DNA of 64,000 nucleotides from Microbacterium festucae (GCF_025421715.1 NZ_JAOEFC010000001.1:868001-932000); one strand, 5' to 3'. Shown: positions 37,866 through 46,747, counted from the first letter of the stretch. Numbers and translations: made by a program. The notes: generated by a model from the sequence alone, not told the origin.

Positions 37866-40798
37866 GAGACCACCGCCCCGCCGGCGCTGCGCGTGCTCGC
37901 CTCTTTGGTCTGGCGGTCGACCTCGGCGCCCAGCGAGCGCAGCACGTCGAGCACGAGGCCGATGACCACGAGGTAGACGCCGATGTCGAAGATGGTCGAG
38001 GTCACGAACTCGACGTGGCCGAGCACGGGCAGTTCGGCCTCGACGAACCAGCTGGTCAGCGGCGGCGCGCCGAAGAACATCGGCACGATGGCGCACGCCA
38101 CGGCGAGGGTCATGCCCGCGCCCAGCAGCCGTCCGGCGTCCGTGGGGGCGGCCGCCCCCAGCTCGTAGGGGCCGCCCGCGACGTAGCGCATGACCAGCGC
38201 CATGCCCGCCACGAGGCCGCCCGCGAAGCCGCCGCCGGGCAGGTTGTGGCCGGCGAACAGCACGTAGATCGACACGACGATGATCGTGTGGAAGAGGATA
38301 CGCACGATCACCTCGAGCAGGATCGAGCGGTTCTCGGGCAGCATCCGCTGGCCGCCGACGAGCCAGGCCTGGCGGGTGCTGCGCGGGTGGGCGCGGCCCG
38401 GCTGCGGGCCGTCGACCGTCTCGACGAGCGGGCGGCGGGTGCGCACGGCGCCCGTCGGCAGCGCCGAGATGCTCTGCGAGAGCGTGTCGGAGCGGTTGGT
38501 GACGAACACGAGCGAGGCCACACCGGTCGCGGCGAGGATGAGCACCGACAGCTCGCCCATCGTGTCCCAGCCGCGCAGGTCGACGAGGGCCACGTTGACG
38601 ACGTTCTTGCCGTGACCGAGCTCGTAGGCCAGCTCGGGGAAGCGGTCGGAGATCGGCTCGGCGATGCGCGCGCCGGTGGCGACGATCGCGATGCACGCCA
38701 TCGTCACGCCCACCCCGATCGCCAGGGTCGCCCGCAGCACGGGCGCCACCGACGCGTTGTGCTCGCCGAGGCGGGCGGGGATGCGGCGCAGCACGAGCGC
38801 GAAGGCGACCAGGGTCACCGTCTCGACGAGGATCTGCGTGAGGGCGAGGTCGGGCGCGCCGCTGGTGGCGAACAGCAGCACCATTCCGAGGCCGGTCACC
38901 GACACCAGCACGATGCCGGTGTAGCGCTTGCGGGCGCGCACCGCCACGATGCCGGCGAGGATCATGATCGGCGCGACGACGAGCTGCATCGGGGTCTGCC
39001 AGAGGTCGAGCTGCGTGCTCCACGGCTGGCCCGTGGCCACCAGCGCGGTGCCCTCGGCGGCGACGAACACGACGAAGATCGTGCCGACGTACACCGGCAG
39101 CGAACCGCGCTGGGTGAGCGTGGTGGTCCACACCGCGACCTTCGCGATGCCGCGCAGGCTCGCGTTGTAGGCGTCGAGCGAGGTGAACGGCAGCATGCGC
39201 CCCGGCAGCGGGCGGCGCCGGCTGGCCCAGAACACCAGGATGCCGACGGCGATGGAGCCGATCGTCATCAGCAGCGCCGGCTCGAGCCCGTGCCAGAGGG
39301 CGAGGTGGGCGGGATGCTCGGGGGCGGGGAACTCGTCGGCGTATCCCGAGAGGGCGACGTCGAGGGCGGGGGCGGCGAACCCGCCGGCCAGGCTCAGGGC
39401 GGCCAGCAGCACCGGGGCGCCGAGGAAGCCGATGGGCGGGTCCGGCCACTCGGTGCGGGGCAGCGCTTCGCCGACGGCATCCTTCTTGGTTCCGAACGCC
39501 CCCCACACGAACCGCAGGCCGTACGCCACGGTCAGCACCGACCCGGCCACGATGCCGACCAGGGCGATCCACGCCCACGGCGAGTGGGCGGTGTCGTCGA
39601 GCAGGGCGGTGAGGGCGGTCTCCTTGGCCACGAAGCCGAGGGTCGGGATGATGCCGGCCATCGAGGCGACCGTGATCACCGAGATCACCGCCAGGGTCGG
39701 CGCTTGCCGGGCCACACCCGACAGCTCGGTGATGTCACGGGTCGACAGCTGCCGGTCGATGATGCCGACCACCAGGAACAGCGCAGACTTGAACAGCGCG
39801 TGGCCCAGCAGCAGCGCGAGCCCCGCCAGCGCCGCGTCGCGGGTGCCGTAGCCGAGCACCACGGTGAGCATGCCCAGCTGGCTGACGGTGCCGAAGGCGA
39901 GGATGCGCTTGAGGTCGTTCTCGCGCAGCGCCTGCAGCCCGCCCAGCAGCATCGTGAACACGCCGAGGGTCACCACGATCGGCCGCCACGGCTCGGCCAG
40001 CGCGAGGGCGGGCGCGAGGCGGGCGATGAGGTAGATGCCGGCCTTCACCATCGCGGCGGCGTGCAGGTAGGCGCTCACCGGGGTGGGCGCGGCCATGGCG
40101 CCGGGCAGCCAGAAGTGGAAGGGGAAGATGGCCGACTTGCTGAGCGCGCCCACGAGCACCAGCACGACCGCCGTGTTCAGCAGCACGGGGTCGCCGGCCA
40201 CCGTCTCCGGCCAGGTGGCGAGGATCTGGGCGATGCTGTTGGTGCCGGCCTGCACGACGACGATGACGACGCCGACGAACATCACCAGACCGCCGAGGGT
40301 CGTCACCAGCAGCGCCTGCAGGGCGGCACGACGGCTCGCGCCACGCGCGTGGTAGAAGCCGATGAGCAGGTACGAGAGCACGCTCGTGACCTCCCACAGC
40401 ATCACCAGCACGATCGCGTCGTCGGTGAGCACCAGGCCGTACATCGCGCCGGCGAAGGCCAGCAGCACGGCCGAGAACAGTCCGACGCCGTCTTTCTTGC
40501 CGTCGAAGTACCAACGGCAGTAGAGCATCACGAGCGCGCCGACGCCGGTGACGATGAGCGCCATCACCCACCCGAGGGTGTCCATGCGCATCGACAGTTC
40601 GATGTCGAGCGACGGGATCCACGCGAAGGTCTCGGTGAGCACCTCGCCCGACAGCACCGCCGGCGACTGCGCCACGGCGTGAGCGAAGGCGACCAGGGGC
40701 AGCGCGGCGGCGACATAGAACGCGCGCGCTCCGATGCGTCCGACGAGCCAGGGCAGTACCAGCGGCACAAGAGCGAACAGGCAGAGGAGCAGCAGCAA
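37862..40798 (-). CDS. mrpA: Mrp Na+/H+ antiporter subunit A fused to subunit B
   Basis: The largest Mrp subunit, 978 residues and about 24 helices. Residues 1 to about 650 are NuoL-like, with MLWEVTSVLSYLLIGFYHAR (TM5 Glu) and KSAIFPFHFWLPGAMAAPTPVSAYLHAAAMV (shown in part: TM7 Lys). A DUF4040/MbhE region follows, and the last 160 residues form an MnhB-type domain (FAGHNLPGGGFAGGLVAGM), explaining the absence of a separate mrpB. The start is TTG 40798 with GGAGG 7 bases upstream. It is the first gene of mrpABCDEFG, which exports Na+ in exchange for protons. Confidence 0.94.
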   Translation of the reverse strand: MLLLLCLFALVPLVLPWLVGRIGARAFYVAAALPLVAFAHAVAQSPAVLSGEVLTETFAWIPSLDIELSMRMDTLGWVMALIVTGVGALVMLYCRWYFDGKKDGVGLFSAVLLAFAGAMYGLVLTDDAIVLVMLWEVTSVLSYLLIGFYHARGASRRAALQALLVTTLGGLVMFVGVVIVVVQAGTNSIAQILATWPETVAGDPVLLNTAVVLVLVGALSKSAIFPFHFWLPGAMAAPTPVSAYLHAAAMVKAGIYLIARLAPALALAEPWRPIVVTLGVFTMLLGGLQALRENDLKRILAFGTVSQLGMLTVVLGYGTRDAALAGLALLLGHALFKSALFLVVGIIDRQLSTRDITELSGVARQAPTLAVISVITVASMAGIIPTLGFVAKETALTALLDDTAHSPWAWIALVGIVAGSVLTVAYGLRFVWGAFGTKKDAVGEALPRTEWPDPPIGFLGAPVLLAALSLAGGFAAPALDVALSGYADEFPAPEHPAHLALWHGLEPALLMTIGSIAVGILVFWASRRRPLPGRMLPFTSLDAYNASLRGIAKVAVWTTTLTQRGSLPVYVGTIFVVFVAAEGTALVATGQPWSTQLDLWQTPMQLVVAPIMILAGIVAVRARKRYTGIVLVSVTGLGMVLLFATSGAPDLALTQILVETVTLVAFALVLRRIPARLGEHNASVAPVLRATLAIGVGVTMACIAIVATGARIAEPISDRFPELAYELGHGKNVVNVALVDLRGWDTMGELSVLILAATGVASLVFVTNRSDTLSQSISALPTGAVRTRRPLVETVDGPQPGRAHPRSTRQAWLVGGQRMLPENRSILLEVIVRILFHTIIVVSIYVLFAGHNLPGGGFAGGLVAGMALVMRYVAGGPYELGAAAPTDAGRLLGAGMTLAVACAIVPMFFGAPPLTSWFVEAELPVLGHVEFVTSTIFDIGVYLVVIGLVLDVLRSLGAEVDRQTKEASTRSAGGAVVS

Positions 40799-40845
40799 AA
40801 AGGTGCCTCCTCATGGCGTCAGCCGGCGTCTGGGGATCGGACTCT

Positions 40846-40851
40846 ATTCTA
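40846..40851 (-). promoter_or_regulatory. Putative -10 of the mrp operon
   Basis: TAGAAT on the minus strand, part of CTATAGAATAGAGT, overlaps the stop codon of the lacI-type gene. The predicted transcript start leaves a leader of about 40 bases with the GGAGG site of mrpA. No clear -35 was found. Confidence 0.5.
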
Positions 40852-41901
40852 TAGGGCGATTTCGGGAACCGGACCCGTCGTGTTCCCGAGGCGGAACGGA
40901 CAGGGCAGCACGACGGATGCCACGGGGGTGCCCGCCAGCAGTGCGGCCACCGCGTCGCCCGCCGCGCGGCCCTTGCCGATGGCATCCTGCACGAGGGTCG
41001 TGAGCCGGTAGGGGGCCAGCCCGTCGACGGCGATCCCGTCGAAGCCGGTGACGCTGAGGTCCGCGGGCACGCGCAGGCCCGCCTCTTCGGCCGCGCGGAT
41101 CACGCCGACGGCGAGCAGGTCGCTCTGGGCGAGGATCGCGGTGGGGCGATCGGGGCCCGCCAGCAGCGCGCGCCCGGCGATCAGCCCCTCGTCGATCGAC
41201 GAGCCGGCGGTGGCGATGGCCGCCGCGCCCGGGAAGACATCGTGCACCCCCGCCAGCCGGTGGCGCGTGACGTCGACGACGATCTGCTGGTCGGCGGTGA
41301 GCACGCCGCGGGGCCGGCCGCCCACCGGCAGCGTCACGGTGGCCACGCGCGTGTGGCCGAGTGCGCGCAGGTGCTCGGCGGCCAGGCGCTGGGCCTCGCG
41401 GTTGTCGAGGTCGATGCGGGGCACGTCGTCGCCGGCGTCGCCCTCGATCACGACCAGGGGCACGCCGCGCGCCTTGACGGGCGCCAGGGCCGCGCGCTGA
41501 CGCGCGGTGCAGCCCACGAGCACGGCCGCGTCGATGGGCGAGGTGGTGAGGGTGGGGGCGGCGGCATCCGTGTCGACGGTGTCGCGCACGAGTAGCAGGC
41601 CCGAGCCGAGCGGACCGACCGCCGCGGTCAGTCCGTCCATCATGAGGATCTTCACCGGGTCTTGGAACGCGCGGCCGAGGTGCTCGGTGAACACGACGCC
41701 GACGATGCCCGACCGCCCGCGCCGCAGCGAGGCGGCGAGCGGATGCGGTCCGGTGTAGCCGAGCGTGGTCGCCGCGGCGACCACGCGGGCCCGCGTGGCA
41801 TCCGACACGGGCGTCTTGCCGCTGAAGACGACCGATGCCGTCGAGGCCGAGACCCCCGCCGCGCGGGCGACGTCGGCGATGGTGGCGCGGCGCGTCGTCA
41901 T
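40849..41901 (-). CDS. LacI-family transcriptional regulator
   Basis: A 350-residue repressor with the N-terminal helix-turn-helix and hinge (ATIADVARAAGVSASTASVVFSG, hinge near PHPLAASLRRGRSG) and a periplasmic-binding-protein-like effector domain (VTGFDGIAVDGLAPYRLTTL near the C-terminus). Usual effectors are sugars or nucleosides. It is divergent from an MFS transporter gene with a LacI-type operator in the 71-base gap, and its stop overlaps the likely mrp -10 element. Confidence 0.92.
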   Translation of the reverse strand: MTTRRATIADVARAAGVSASTASVVFSGKTPVSDATRARVVAAATTLGYTGPHPLAASLRRGRSGIVGVVFTEHLGRAFQDPVKILMMDGLTAAVGPLGSGLLLVRDTVDTDAAAPTLTTSPIDAAVLVGCTARQRAALAPVKARGVPLVVIEGDAGDDVPRIDLDNREAQRLAAEHLRALGHTRVATVTLPVGGRPRGVLTADQQIVVDVTRHRLAGVHDVFPGAAAIATAGSSIDEGLIAGRALLAGPDRPTAILAQSDLLAVGVIRAAEEAGLRVPADLSVTGFDGIAVDGLAPYRLTTLVQDAIGKGRAAGDAVAALLAGTPVASVVLPCPFRLGNTTGPVPEIAL

Positions 41902-41935
41902 GGGCTGATCGTACCCGGTGGTCCCGGCGCGCGCC

Positions 41936-41964
41936 GAAACGATTCGATCCGCGCGATATAGGAT
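41936..41964 (+). promoter_or_regulatory. LacI-type operator and promoter of the MFS gene
   Basis: GAAACGATTC (41936-41945) matches the GAAnCGnTTC type of LacI-family half-palindromes with a central CG. It is followed by a -10 TAGGAT at 41959-41964, 8 bases before the MFS ATG. Repression by the divergently encoded LacI-type protein is inferred. Confidence 0.55.
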
Positions 41965-41972
41965 CGGGGACC

Positions 41973-43196
41973 ATGGAATCGACCCTCACACGACGGCAGC
42001 TCGTGCACTGGCGCACGGCGATCTTCACGATCTTCCTCGTGTGCGGTCTGGGCTTCGCCTCGTGGGCCTCGCGGCTGCCTACGGTCAAGCAGACCCTCGG
42101 CATCGACGACTTCCTCGTCGGCGTGCTGCTGTTCGTCATCGGCGCCGCCTCGATCGTCGGTCTCTCGCTGGCCAACGTCATCGTCGCCCGCTGGGGGGCG
42201 CGGCGGGGGATGTTCGCCACGATCATCTCGTTCGGCACCGGTGTGCTCATCGCCGGTCTCGGCGTGCAGTTCCTCGAGTCCTACGCGGTCACCGCGATCG
42301 GTCTGGCGTTCATGGGCCTCGGGATGAGCGCCACCGACGTCATGATGAACGTCGAAGCCGCCGCGGTCGAGCAGTCGTTCGAGCGCACCCTCATGCCCCT
42401 CTTCCACGCGTTCTTCAGTCTCGGCACGGTCGCCGGTGCGGGTCTGGGCATCCTCATGGCCGCCGCGCAGGTGGGCATCGCCTGGCACCTGTGGCTCGTG
42501 GGCGTCGTCGTGCTCGCCGCCGGCCTCGGGTCGCTGCGCTTCGTGCCCAACCGCGAGATCGTCCACGACGACCCGGCCACGGCCCCCACCCGGCGCGAGC
42601 GGTTCGCCGAGATCGCCGCGGTGTGGCGCGACCCGCGCACCTACGCCATCGGCGTCATCATGCTCGGCATGGCCTTCGCCGAGGGCAGCGCCAACGACTG
42701 GCTCACCATCGCCGTCGTCGACGGCCACGCGCAGACCGAGGCGATGGGCGCCATCGCGCTCACCGTGTTCTCGGTGGCGATGACCGTGTTCCGCGTGCTG
42801 GGCGGCCCGATCGTCGACCGCATCGGACGCGTCTGGACGCTGCGCATCCTCGCCGTCACCGCTGCCGTCGGCCTCATCACCTTCATCCTCGCCCCGAACC
42901 TCCCCGTCGCCTTCGTCGGCGTCGCACTGTGGGGCGCCGGAGCCTCCCTCGGGTTCCCGCTGGGCATGTCGGCCGCCGCCGATGACCCCCGGAAGGCAGC
43001 CGCATCGGTGTCGGCCGCGGCGACGATCGGCTACGTGGCCTTCCTGTGCGGGCCGCCCGTGCTCGGCTGGGTCAGCCACCAGATCGGCATCCTGCCCACC
43101 CTGTGGATCATCGTCGCGCTCATCGCGATGAGCGGACTCTTCTCGGGCGCCGCCAAGCCCATCGCCGGATCGAAGGTCGGCGCCGGTCACCACTGA
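41973..43196 (+). CDS. MFS transporter
   Basis: A 407-residue major facilitator protein with 12 predicted helices. The N-terminal half shows [19 protein letters not shown] and a loop 2-3 motif ([13 protein letters not shown]); the second half starts after a cytosolic loop with [16 protein letters not shown]. The pattern resembles the FucP/YybO-like group that transports sugars or drugs, but the substrate is not clear. Controlled by the divergent LacI-type gene, so a sugar is a reasonable guess. Confidence 0.88.
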   Translation: MESTLTRRQLVHWRTAIFTIFLVCGLGFASWASRLPTVKQTLGIDDFLVGVLLFVIGAASIVGLSLANVIVARWGARRGMFATIISFGTGVLIAGLGVQFLESYAVTAIGLAFMGLGMSATDVMMNVEAAAVEQSFERTLMPLFHAFFSLGTVAGAGLGILMAAAQVGIAWHLWLVGVVVLAAGLGSLRFVPNREIVHDDPATAPTRRERFAEIAAVWRDPRTYAIGVIMLGMAFAEGSANDWLTIAVVDGHAQTEAMGAIALTVFSVAMTVFRVLGGPIVDRIGRVWTLRILAVTAAVGLITFILAPNLPVAFVGVALWGAGASLGFPLGMSAAADDPRKAAASVSAAATIGYVAFLCGPPVLGWVSHQIGILPTLWIIVALIAMSGLFSGAAKPIAGSKVGAGHH

Positions 43197-43230
43197 CCGG
43201 TGCGCGCCGCTTCCCCCGTACACTCGTCGG

Positions 43231-43926
43231 GTGCGTCTCGTCATCGCCCGCTGCTCGGTGGATTACACCGGCCGCCTCAATGCCCACCTGCCGCTGGCCA
43301 CGCGTCTGCTGGTGCACAAGGGCGACGGCTCGCTGCTCGTGCACTCCGACGGCGGCTCGTACAAGCCGCTCAACTGGATGAGCCCGCCGTGCACCCTGAC
43401 GGTGGAGGAGCCGGATGCCGAGTCGGCGTCGGCCGGCGTGCAGGAGCACTGGCGCGTCACGCACGCCAAGACCGGTGACGCGCTGCTCGTGCGCATCTAC
43501 GAGGTGCTGCACGACTCGGCGCACGAGCTCGGCATCGACCCGGGTCTGCAGAAGGACGGCGTCGAAGCCGACCTGCAGCGCCTGCTGGCCGAGCAGGTGG
43601 ACGTCATCGGCGACGGCCTGCAGCTGGTGCGCCGCGAGTACCCCACCGCGATCGGGCCGGTCGACCTGCTGCTGCGCAACCCCGAGGGCGGCACGATCGC
43701 CGTCGAGGTCAAGCGCCGCGGCGACATCGACGGCGTCGAGCAGCTCACCCGCTACCTCGAGCTGCTCGGTCGCGACCCGCACCTGGCGCCGGTGACGGGC
43801 GTGTTCGCCGCGCAGGAGATCAAGCCGCAGGCCAAAGTGCTCGCGAACGATCGTGGCATCCGCTGCGTCACCCTCGACTACGAGGGCATGAAGGGCACCG
43901 AGTCGGGCGCCCCGCGGCTGTTCTGA
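43231..43926 (+). CDS. nucS: Endonuclease NucS (EndoMS)
   Basis: NucS is the mismatch-specific endonuclease that provides non-canonical mismatch repair in actinobacteria lacking MutS/MutL. The 231 residues are full length, with the N-terminal DNA-binding part ([31 protein letters not shown]) and the C-terminal RecB-like nuclease domain (GPVDLLLRN with the metal-binding Asp, [20 protein letters not shown]). GTG 43231 lies 6 bases after TACACT (43219-43224), predicting a leaderless mRNA. The interaction with the beta clamp would involve the C-terminal tail. Confidence 0.96.
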   Translation: MRLVIARCSVDYTGRLNAHLPLATRLLVHKGDGSLLVHSDGGSYKPLNWMSPPCTLTVEEPDAESASAGVQEHWRVTHAKTGDALLVRIYEVLHDSAHELGIDPGLQKDGVEADLQRLLAEQVDVIGDGLQLVRREYPTAIGPVDLLLRNPEGGTIAVEVKRRGDIDGVEQLTRYLELLGRDPHLAPVTGVFAAQEIKPQAKVLANDRGIRCVTLDYEGMKGTESGAPRLF

Positions 43927-43969
43927 CCGACCGGGCGGATCGATTCCGCGACCGGCCTAGGCTGGGGGC

Positions 43970-44650
43970 ATGGCCCCTCGCTCCCCGTTCAGCTGCATCC
44001 TGTGGGACATCGACGGCACCGTCGTCGATGCGTCGGAGGGCATTCTGCGGCGCCTCACCCGCTGCCTGACCGAGCTCGGCTACCCCGCGCCGACCCGGGC
44101 CGAGCTCGTGCACTGGATCGGTCCGCCCATGCACCAGTCGTTCCAGACCAACGTGGGCATGTCGCCGGAAGAAGCGGCGGATGCCGTGACGCATTACCGC
44201 GCGATCGGCCGCGAAGACGGCTATGCCAGCGGTGCGCGGCTCTACCCGGGCATCGGGGAGCTCATCGGCGATCTCGCGGCCGCCGGCATCCCGCAGGCGA
44301 CCGCCAGCTCCAAGCCGGAGATCCAGGTGACCGCGCTGATGGACCACTTCGACCTCGCCGTGCACCTGCAGGCGATCGTCGGTGCGACCGCCGACGAGAA
44401 GACGCGCGCGTCGAAGTCGGCGGTGATCGCCGAGGCGCTGCGTCAGCTGGCCGCGGACGGGCACGACATCAGCCGTCCCGTGCTCATCGGCGACCGGCAC
44501 CACGACATCGACGGCGCGGCCGAGCACGGTGTGCCGGTCATCTTCGTGCGGTGGGGCTTCAGCTGGCCGCACGAGTCCGAGGGCGCGCAGGCCGTCGTCG
44601 ACACCGCCGACCAGCTGCGTGCATTGCTGCTGGTCGACGGCGACGTGTGA
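43970..44650 (+). CDS. HAD-superfamily phosphatase
   Basis: A 226-residue haloacid-dehalogenase-type hydrolase of the Gph/phosphoglycolate phosphatase-like group. Motif I WDIDGT has the nucleophile Asp13 and acid Asp15; an alpha-helical cap follows (LIGPPMHQSFQTNVGMSP region), motif II is in TASSKPE, motif III uses the Lys in DEKTRASK, and motif IV is IGDRHHDIDGA. The substrate cannot be assigned. TAGGCT (43958-43963) ends 6 bases before the ATG. Confidence 0.88.
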   Translation: MAPRSPFSCILWDIDGTVVDASEGILRRLTRCLTELGYPAPTRAELVHWIGPPMHQSFQTNVGMSPEEAADAVTHYRAIGREDGYASGARLYPGIGELIGDLAAAGIPQATASSKPEIQVTALMDHFDLAVHLQAIVGATADEKTRASKSAVIAEALRQLAADGHDISRPVLIGDRHHDIDGAAEHGVPVIFVRWGFSWPHESEGAQAVVDTADQLRALLLVDGDV

Positions 44651-44674
44651 CGCCTGCGCGAGATCCGCGAGGGA

Positions 44675-44881
44675 TCAGAGGGGGCGAATGTTCTCCGCCT
44701 GCAGGCCCTTGGGGCCCTGCGCGATGTCGAACTCGACCCGCTGGTTCTCCTCGAGCGAGCGGTAGCCGCCCGACTGGATGGCGGAGTAGTGGGCGAAGAC
44801 GTCAGCGCCGCCCTCGTCGGGTGCGATGAACCCGAAACCCTTCTCCGAGTTGAACCACTTGACGGTACCGCTGGTGCTCAT
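44675..44881 (-). CDS. Cold shock protein (CspA family)
   Basis: A 68-residue single OB-fold nucleic-acid chaperone. RNP1 KGFGFI and RNP2 VFAHYSAI are present, starting [18 protein letters not shown] 44881 has AAGGCAG upstream; the open frame continues to 45004 but without family similarity. A long untranslated leader is likely (see 44882-45185), as in other cold shock genes. Confidence 0.95.
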   Translation of the reverse strand: MSTSGTVKWFNSEKGFGFIAPDEGGADVFAHYSAIQSGGYRSLEENQRVEFDIAQGPKGLQAENIRPL

Positions 44882-45185
44882 GAACTGCCTTACGTGCGAG
44901 CTGAATCCGGCGCGGGCGCGCCGTTGGAAACACCGTAACGGGAGCACTCGATGTTGTCCTGCCCGGTGAGAGAAGGTGACACAAATGTTGCAACCCCGCA
45001 ACAACCATTCGACGCCCGGGCGGCATGCGCTGAGCGCTCACGCCCGGGCGTCGACGGATCCCCCCGGATAGGCCACGCGTAACGTGACGGCGCCGAGTCT
45101 ACTGATATATCGGTCCGCCGGGGAGGGGTGCACGGTTGCGAATCCGCCGTGAGTACATAGGCCGGAGCCGTACACTGTTGCGGCA
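44882..45185. other. Divergent intergenic region between the cold shock and GntR genes
   Basis: No credible gene is present. For the minus strand, TAGACT near 45097-45102 would give the cold shock mRNA a leader of about 210 bases. For the plus strand, TACACT at 45171-45176 ends 9 bases before the GntR ATG. An AT-rich dyad-like stretch GATATATC (45106-45113) stands out in this GC-rich sequence and could be a regulator site. Confidence 0.5.
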
Positions 45186-45827
45186 ATGAGCGCGACACTC
45201 CACCCGATCGAACTCACCAGCGGCATCATCCTCGGCGACGAGGTGTACAGGACCATCGGCGCGGCGATCCTCGACGGACGCCTCGCCCCCGGCGAGCGCC
45301 TGCGCGACACCGACCTGGCCCAGCAGCTGGGTACTTCGCGCACCCCGGTGCGCGAGGCTCTGCAGCGCCTCGAGCGGTTCGGCCTCGTCGAGATCGCGGT
45401 CGGGCGCTACACGCGCGTCTCGGTCCCCGACGAGAAGCTCCGCGCCGACACCGGCGCCTTCACCGCCTACTTCATGGGCAACGCGCTGCGCCTCGCGCTG
45501 CACCACGCGTCCGATGCGCAGCTCGCCGAGCTCGTCGAGCTGGCCGATGCCGTCGTCGCCGCCTCCGCCGAGGCCGACCCGCTCGCCCTGTTCGAGCGAT
45601 CGACCGACCTGTTCGTGCAGGTGACCCGCGCCACTGGCAACACCGTGTTCATCGGGGTGATCCGCGAGGCCTCCCTGGCCATCCAGCGCAATCTGCGCGG
45701 CTGGGTGCCGTTCATGGCCTCTCCCATCGAGCGCGCCGCGAGCTACACGCAGCTGCGCGATGCGATCGCGCACCGCGACGCCGACGAAGCCGAGCGCCTG
45801 CTGCGCTACCTGCACAGCGTCGCCTGA
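45186..45827 (+). CDS. GntR-family transcriptional regulator, FadR/FCD type
   Basis: A 213-residue regulator with an N-terminal winged helix (YRTIGAAILDGRLAPGERLRD, DLAQQLGTSRTPVREALQRL) and an all-helical C-terminal FCD-like domain (about 85-210). Metal-binding His residues of the FCD domain are not obvious. Target genes are not adjacent in an evident way; the neighbouring cold shock gene is divergent. It ends at the repeat region 45868-46131. Confidence 0.88.
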   Translation: MSATLHPIELTSGIILGDEVYRTIGAAILDGRLAPGERLRDTDLAQQLGTSRTPVREALQRLERFGLVEIAVGRYTRVSVPDEKLRADTGAFTAYFMGNALRLALHHASDAQLAELVELADAVVAASAEADPLALFERSTDLFVQVTRATGNTVFIGVIREASLAIQRNLRGWVPFMASPIERAASYTQLRDAIAHRDADEAERLLRYLHSVA

Positions 45828-45869
45828 CACGCCGTTCCGGCGCTGATCCGCGCCCCTACCCGCCCGCCA

Positions 45870-45949
45870 CGGCGCATAACTCAGGCAGATCGGCCCGCGC
45901 GGGCTCCGATACCGGGCCTCGGCCCGGTTTCTGCCTGAGTAATGCGCCG
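45870..45949. repeat. Cloverleaf-like inverted repeat, copy 1
   Basis: Outer 20-bp arms at 45870-45889 and 45930-45949 with one mismatch (45941). The 40-base interior holds two smaller perfect dyads, GCCCGCGCGGGC and ACCGGGC-CTCG-GCCCGGT, so the folded form has three stems. It lies in a convergent junction. Confidence 0.7.
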
Positions 45950-46001
45950 CCCGTTCAGGCCGGCGCGGACTTCGACGCCAGCCGGCGCACGGCGCGAGCC
46001 A

Positions 46002-46081
46002 CGGCGCATAACTCAGGCAGATCGGCCCGCGCGGGCCCCCAAGCGGGGCCCCGGCCCGGTTTCTGCCTGAGTTATGCGCCG
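46002..46081. repeat. Cloverleaf-like inverted repeat, copy 2
   Basis: Outer 20-bp arms at 46002-46021 and 46062-46081 are perfect. The interior again contains GCCCGCGCGGGC and a second GC-rich dyad around GGGGCCCC. It ends just before the tetR stop codon, so it could terminate tetR on the minus strand and the GntR gene on the plus strand. Confidence 0.7.
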
Positions 46082-46087
46082 CCCCGG

Positions 46088-46645
46088 TCAGTCCGGCTCG
46101 GACTTCGACGCCAGCCGGCGCACGGCCTCGCTCGTGATAGCAGGGTCGCGGGGCTCGGTGTCGAGTGCGGCATGGATGGTCAGGCCCTCGATGAGCGCGT
46201 CGATCATCAGCGCCGTCGCGGGATCGAAGTGGGCGGAGAGGGTGTCGCGGCTGCGCCGCATCCACCGGTTCGTCACGGCACGGAACGCCTCGTCGCGCGC
46301 GGCCAATGTATAGAGCTCGTGGGTGAGCACCAGGTCGCGTCGGGTGACGAAGACGTCCTGCTCGATGAGGTCTGCGACCGCGCGGATGGCGGCGTCGTGG
46401 TCGAGATCTCCTGCCAGCCGGGCTGCGAACCGCGCGCTCATCGAGTCGGTGAACCGCTCGAACGCCTCCCGCAGCAGCTCGTCGATGCCACGGAAGTGGT
46501 AGGTCATCGACCCCAGCGGCACATCGGCGCGCTCGGCGATGCGCCGGTGCGAGGCGCCGGCGACACCGACCTCGGCGATCACCTCGAGGCACGCGTCGAT
46601 GATCCGGTCGCGCCTGCCTGGGTCGTAGCGTCGCGCCGACGTCAT
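46088..46645 (-). CDS. TetR-family transcriptional regulator
   Basis: A 185-residue repressor with a clear N-terminal helix-turn-helix (RRDRIIDACLEVIAEVGVAG, HRRIAERADVPLGSMTYHFRG) and a TetR C-terminal domain of the type that follows SMTYHF regulators (AVADLIEQDVFVTRRDLVLT). ATG 46645 was chosen because the conserved part begins shortly after. It is divergent from an MFS transporter, and the gap holds two related palindromes. The last codons are duplicated downstream in the 132-bp repeat. Confidence 0.9.
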   Translation of the reverse strand: MTSARRYDPGRRDRIIDACLEVIAEVGVAGASHRRIAERADVPLGSMTYHFRGIDELLREAFERFTDSMSARFAARLAGDLDHDAAIRAVADLIEQDVFVTRRDLVLTHELYTLAARDEAFRAVTNRWMRRSRDTLSAHFDPATALMIDALIEGLTIHAALDTEPRDPAITSEAVRRLASKSEPD

Positions 46646-46683
46646 GCGCGTCGCCCCCCGCGCCCGTGCCCTCGGTCCATCAT

Positions 46684-46699
46684 GTGTGCGACTGTACAC
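46684..46699. promoter_or_regulatory. Candidate TetR operator 1
   Basis: GTGTGCGACTGTACAC, an imperfect dyad sharing 12 of 16 bases with the perfect site at 46748-46763, 64 bp away centre to centre. It lies nearer the tetR start codon and could mediate autorepression. Confidence 0.6.
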
Positions 46700-46747
46700 A
46701 CCGCGCCATCCCGCTCCCCGACCTCCCGCTCCCGCTTCGCGCTCGAT

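Larger units (their letters stand above)
45868..46131. repeat. 132-bp tandem duplication with tetR 3' end and palindrome
   Basis: Two direct copies with a period of 132 bases (for example the arm start at 45871 and again at 46003). Each copy contains a long palindrome followed by sequence equal to the last 13 or so codons of the tetR gene. In copy 2 this is the real end of tetR (reading SEPD then stop on the minus strand); in copy 1 it reads SAPA then stop and is not attached to a gene. The copies have diverged by a number of substitutions. Confidence 0.75.

Noticed and set aside
38015..41011. 998-codon plus-strand open frame opposite mrpA
   Set aside because: Antisense shadow rich in His, Gln, Arg and Gly without any domain signature; mrpA is unmistakable.
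44882..45004. Upstream extension of the cold shock protein to 45004
   Set aside because: The extra residues have no similarity to the family, and ATG 44881 has a suitable ribosome-binding site.
45868..46131. CRISPR-like repeat
   Set aside because: Only two units of 132 bases, each containing a palindrome and gene fragment; no short repeats with unique spacers.
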